Part shown: positions 8,288-11,496 of the stretch, piece by piece
Layout: each line of letters opens with the position of its first letter
Position numbering within the stretch: the first letter of the stretch is position 1
Assembly: GCF_000313135.1 (NCBI RefSeq)
Contig: NW_004457532.1
Coordinates: 935,954 to 947,449 of the forward strand
Direction: 5' to 3'
DNA length: 11,496 bases
DNA from: Acanthamoeba castellanii str. Neff
Taxonomy: Eukaryota > Discosea > Longamoebia > Acanthamoebidae
Notes under the pieces: model-generated
The model's database searches: none
Seen by the model: only the letters and a program-made list of their open reading frames with translations
Told to the model about the DNA's origin: nothing
Position numbers and translations under genes: made by a program

Positions 8288-10471
8288 ATGGGCGACGCTG
8301 GTGGTTTCTTTCGGGTACCTCCTCCAGTGCGGCCTCGCACACCAGCTTGATTGAAGCCAGGAGCGTGCGATATCATTCATGAAAGAGGGCTGAGTGCCAG
8401 CGTCTGCACTGCAGGGTACAAGTACGGAACAGGATGCGCGATTCTCGGACAAGTACAAGAAGTACGTCGCCGGCCGCAAATTTCCGCCCGAGTTCGATCT
8501 CAAGGTTTGCGGTCCCTCCTCTTTCGCCGTCTTTTCGCACCACCAGCTGTGTGCACTGCAGTGCCGGGGGGGGGGCAGGCAGGCAAGCGCGCGTGGTGTG
8601 GTGGGTCCTGGCCTGAGCTGGCTGGCTGGCGACTTGCTCGCTCGCTTGCTTGGTGCACGTGCAGGTTGACTTGAGGAAGGTGGCCATGGACGCCATCAAG
8701 CCGTGGGTGGCGTCGCGCATCACCCAGCTCCTGGGCTTCGAAGACGAAGTGCTCATCGGCTTCGCCTTCGGCCTCCTCGACGACAAGGTGGCTCCCCCCC
8801 ACGCCTTCTTTGGGAAGTGCACTGATTTAATTGTCGTGTGTGTGTGTGTGTGTGTGTCTGTGTGTGTCTGTCTGTCTGTCTGTCTGTGTGTCGTGTGTGC
8901 GTGCGTGTGTGATCTTGGCGTGCGCAGGAGTCGTTGAACCCGAAGGAGTTGCAGCTGAACCTGGACGGCTTTTTGGAAGCCGACTCACCTCAGTTCGTGG
9001 CAGACCTGTGGAAGCTCCTCCTGAGTGCTCAGGCAAGCCCGGGAGGCATTCCCGCCGAGTTCCTCGAGCAAAAGAAGGCTCAGCTTCGCCAGAAGAGGGT
9101 ATTCCCTCCATCCCCCCCCCTCCTCTATTTTCCTCAATCCCACGTGTGCGGCTCGACCCCCCCCCGGCCACCCTCGCCGTAACGCAGGAAGAAGAATCGC
9201 GCGTGAAGAGCGATTTGTCGGCCGTCATCAGCCGCGACAAGGAGCGCCTGATGCAGGAAATCGAACAGCGCAGGGCTCAGCCCCCGCCGGTCCCTGCCCC
9301 CGCGGTGGTACCCGCCCTCTTCGCCGCCTCCGCCTCCGCCTCCCATCAACTGAGCAGCCCCCCTTTTCGGCTGTTGATGGTGGCGCATGTGTGTTGTGTT
9401 CGCGCATAGGCTGCTGGAGGCTATTCCACAAAAACGGCGCTGCCCTACGGCCTTTTTGTGCCGGATGCGAAGCAACCCATCCTGCCGCAGACCGATCTCG
9501 CCAACGCGGCGAGCAACCCACCTTCGGAGGCGGCGGCAGTGAACCACGGCAGGTGCGCACCCACTACACACGATTACCACACGACATACACACACGCACA
9601 CGGCACATGGGAGGCTGGTCATTCTCGTGGGCCGGAGGAAAAGAAGTGAGGAGGAGGAGGAGGAGGTTGCCTAAGGCGTGTGTGTTTGGTGTGGGCGCCG
9701 CACGCGTGCAGGAGTGAGGAGGGCAGCCGTAGGCGAGATCGCGACGCAGACAGCGACAGGGACCGCCACCGGACTGATCGCCGTTCTCGCGAGCGTGGCC
9801 ATCGAGACCGAAGCGCTGACCGCGATCGCGATAGGAGAAGGGACAGGCGGAGCGGGAGGGAGAGAAGGAGCAGGAGCAGGAGCAGGGGCAGGGGCAGGAG
9901 AAGGGACGACAGCCGGGAGAGGGAGCGGGCGAGGGACGGCGCCACGGACAGCGGCGGACGTGAGCGAGGAGACCGAAGGCAGTCCCGGGACCACCACCAC
10001 CAGCACCAGCACCACCAGCAGCAGCGGGACGAGCGTGCGAGGAGAAGCGGGAGCGAGGAGCGCGCCAAGAGAAAGAGGAACGAGGGCAGCGGCGCCGGGG
10101 ATCGCCCCGACGACCGCCGCCGCCGGGATAACAACAGCACTACTACCACCACCACCACTACCACCACCACCACCCGTGGTAACGACGCGGCCTCCTCCCC
10201 CACGCCCGCCAAGCGCGCACGCCCTGACGGCGACGGCGCGGCCTCTCCAGTTGACCGCCGTCAGCAGGAGCAGCACGAAGAGGCCAGCGACCCGCACCTC
10301 CTCGAATCGGCACCGTGGCCCCTGCCCCCCCCCACCCCTGCGCGGCGAGTGCTTACGTTTCCCACACACCACACACGCACCACGCACCACGCACCACCAC
10401 GCCCACAGGCGCTGAGGGAGCAGGCCATGCACAGCCTGCTGCACCGCAGCCGCGAGCGGTCGGACGAGTAA
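8288..10471 (+). CDS. SRRM1: SRRM1-like PWI-domain splicing coactivator
   Basis: Nuclear PWI-domain protein of the SRm160/SRRM1 family, which bridges splicing factors on pre-mRNA. Coding exons: 8288-8314, 8415-8504, 8665-8787, 8928-9098, 9188-9307, 9410-9552, 9712-10348, 10409-10471 (stop TAA), giving 457 aa. Exon 1 encodes MGDAGGFFR and joins GTSTEQDARFSDK, matching the family N-terminus; an in-frame stop before exon 2 rules out a start there. The PWI domain spans about 40-135: IKPWVASRITQLLGFEDEVL (50-69; PWV replaces PWI), NLDGFL, LLSAQ, GIPAEFLEQKK. Residues 138-177 are charged, then Pro-rich. From about 225 comes an RD/RE/RS-rich low-complexity tail, with His/Gln and 12-Thr runs. The short end (ALREQAMHSLL) resembles the family's conserved C-terminal LRE motif. 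The animal protein is about twice as long. The last intron (60 nt) is stop-free and may be retained, and the exon 5 donor is uncertain by one or two codons. Confidence 0.92.
8835..8912. repeat. (GT)n/(GTCT)n repeat in SRRM1 intron 3
   Basis: Alternating GT with an internal GTCT run (about 8865-8888) fills the middle of intron 3 (8788-8927). In sense RNA it is GU-rich and is complementary to CA-rich sequence in intron 6 (about 9565-9605) of the same gene. Confidence 0.88.
10139..10174 (+). repeat. Coding (ACC/ACT)12 repeat: 12-Thr run in SRRM1
   Basis: Twelve consecutive threonine codons, ten ACY of which are mostly ACC with ACT interruptions, lie in the disordered tail of the SRRM1-like protein. 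They follow NNS and precede RGND. It is a trinucleotide microsatellite inside coding sequence, so its length may vary between strains without breaking the frame. Confidence 0.85.
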
Positions 10472-10682
10472 CCAGCACCATCGGCCGCCGCCCCAGCAGC
10501 CGCCGGCTTACGCCTCCCTCATTGTGCCCCTCGGTGGTGGTGGTGGCTGGTGGTGGCTGGTGATGGTGATCTTTACACGCGCGGTTTCTACAGGAGATAA
10601 AGGTTTCCTTCGCCCCCAATTGGCCGTGACATCGCCGTAGTCGTGGGGTTGGCGGTGTCCCCCCTTGGATATGTGGGGTGTC
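10472..10682. terminator. Convergent 3' spacer between SRRM1 and TPR gene
   Basis: These 211 bp lie between two stop codons facing each other and should contain both 3' UTRs and cleavage sites. There is a GGT/GGC-rich tract at about 10532-10562 and gagataaagg at about 10592-10601 (plus). Neither strand has a canonical AATAAA, so exact 3' ends cannot be placed. Confidence 0.45.
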
Positions 10683-11496
10683 TTACAGGACCGTGGTGGT
10701 GGTGGGGGAGGCAAGCCCGGCTGTCTCGAGGCGGGCCACAAGTCGCTGGAGGCGCCCCGCCGCCGTTGGCGTGAGTTGCGTCTCGCTCAGCGCACACGCC
10801 TGCTTGAGCTCCTCGGCCGCCGGCACCACCTGGTGAGCCACCAAGTGCACGCATTTATAAATAAAAGCAAATAAAAGAGGGATAAGAACTGAGGAGCTCA
10901 AGTGCGTGCCTCCCCCAGTGCGATCAGGCAGAGAGAGCGGCGAAATCGCGCCATCCACCACGTCGGGGCCAGGGCCACTGCCGCGTCGGCGTCCCGCTGC
11001 ACCACGGTGGTAACATAGGTTGAACGAACGAACGAACGAACGAACGAACGAACGAACGAACGAACGAACGAACGAACGGCGGGGGGCGGTGGGCGGGATG
11101 TCGTTAGCGGTGGGCCACAGCCGGGGGATAATGATAATGGGCGATGATGTGGGGGGGGGGAGGAGGGTGTACCAGGGCATCGGGCAGACGGGCCAGTCGG
11201 GTGAGGGCGGCGCATCGGCGCAGGTGGAGGTAGGGGAGCGTGCCATCCACGTCCAGCGCCTCCCCGTACCGGTCGGCCGCCGTCGCGTAATCTTCGCCGC
11301 ACAGACAGTGGTCAGATCAGGGGGAATTGGGAGGCGACGTAACGCAGCCGGGGGCAAGGGAGGGGCCGGGTACCCGCTCGCAGGGCGGCCGCTTCGCCGG
11401 CCCGCACGAGGGCGGAGACGAGGCGGCGTCGCCTTTCGAGGCGAATCGGAGGATGGAGCGAGAGGTCGTAGGGCTCGTCGGTAAAAGCCGTCGGCC
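10683..11496 (-). CDS. TPR-like protein, 3' part only (runs off window)
   Basis: The 5' end is missing. Exons (minus): 11496-11374 (partial), 11291-11173, 10996-10910, 10829-10683 (stop TAA), 157 visible residues. The joined frame reads as helix pairs of tetratricopeptide type: RLVSALVRAGEAAALRA, DYATAADRYGEALDVDG, YLHLRRCAALTRLARLPDAL, RDADAAVALAPTWWMARFRR, SLCLIALGEVVPAAEELKQA. The A-(x2)-Y-x-(x)-AL and LAP spacing fits TPR, followed by a short helical tail and a Thr run. Introns 11373-11292 and 11172-10997 are GT-AG. The last one (10909-10830) only works as GC-AG, because the frame hits a stop 9 bases past exon 3 and no usable GT exists before it. TPR proteins act as scaffolds or co-chaperones; the specific family cannot be told. 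Alternative: another alpha-solenoid. Confidence 0.68.
   Translation of the reverse strand, partial: ADGFYRRALRPLAPSSDSPRKATPPRLRPRAGRRSGRPASGYPAPPLPPAALRRLPIPPDLTTVCAAKITRRRPTGTGRRWTWMARSPTSTCADAPPSPDWPVCPMPWYTLLPPPTSSPIIIIPRLWPTANDIPPTAPRRSFVRSFVRSFVRSFVRSFNLCYHRGAAGRRRGSGPGPDVVDGAISPLSLPDRTGGGTHLSSSVLIPLLFAFIYKCVHLVAHQVVPAAEELKQACALSETQLTPTAAGRLQRLVARLETAGLASPTTTTVL
11022..11077. repeat. (GAAC)14 microsatellite in TPR-gene intron
   Basis: Fourteen perfect GAAC units on the plus strand (GTTC in sense) sit 25 bp inside the acceptor of the 11172-10997 intron. The unit is pyrimidine-rich in sense and may serve as the polypyrimidine tract. It also creates spurious FVRS-type open frames. Confidence 0.92.

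Noticed and set aside
9671..10444. 257-codon minus-strand open frame and an alternative plus frame across the SRRM1 tail
   Set aside because: Both are low-complexity shadows of the RD/RE-rich exon 7; only the chosen frame joins the PWI exons and the C-terminal motif.
10683..11357. Continuous 224-codon minus frame containing SFVRSFVRS repeats
   Set aside because: It reads through two introns and the GAAC microsatellite; the helical TPR pattern appears only after splicing.
1..11496. A new multi-gene biological system
   Set aside because: The four genes are unrelated conserved or scaffold-type eukaryotic genes with no shared operon, mobile-element enzyme or defence domain.

Overview
The window looks like nuclear DNA of a free-living amoeba, most probably Acanthamoeba or a close relative. 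The reasons are GC-rich coding sequence, many short GT-AG introns (about 80-390 bp), closely packed genes and protein-family identities. This assignment is an inference from style; no rRNA or other taxonomic marker is present. Stop codons used are TAA and TAG, and no reassigned codon is seen.

Layout. Positions 1-1195 hold no gene I can support, but several short direct repeats and a diverged duplication of about 100 bp. Positions 1196-2805 (minus) encode translation elongation factor 1B gamma in five coding exons (408 aa). Positions 3071-7822 (minus) encode the mitochondrial 2-oxoglutarate dehydrogenase E1 subunit in eleven coding exons (1039 aa); all joins keep frame. Positions 7823-8287 are a shared divergent promoter/leader region. 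Positions 8288-10471 (plus) encode an SRRM1-type PWI-domain splicing protein in eight coding exons (457 aa). Positions 10683-11496 (minus) hold the 3' part of a TPR-like protein that runs off the window edge.

The genes are unrelated housekeeping genes (translation, TCA cycle, pre-mRNA splicing, probable protein-protein scaffold) and do not form a pathway or operon. Exon joins were worked out by hand from reading-frame continuity, splice dinucleotides and remembered family conservation; no alignment was run.

I found no defence locus, mobile element with a recognisable enzyme, or novel multi-gene system. The most notable layer is intronic. Almost every OGDH intron carries a different microsatellite, and introns 6 and 10 carry the same pentamer in opposite orientation, so their transcripts could base-pair around exons 7-10. 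SRRM1 introns 3 and 6 show a similar GU-rich/CA-rich pairing. Other points are a probable GC-AG intron, a NAGNAG acceptor and a stop-free 60-nt intron.
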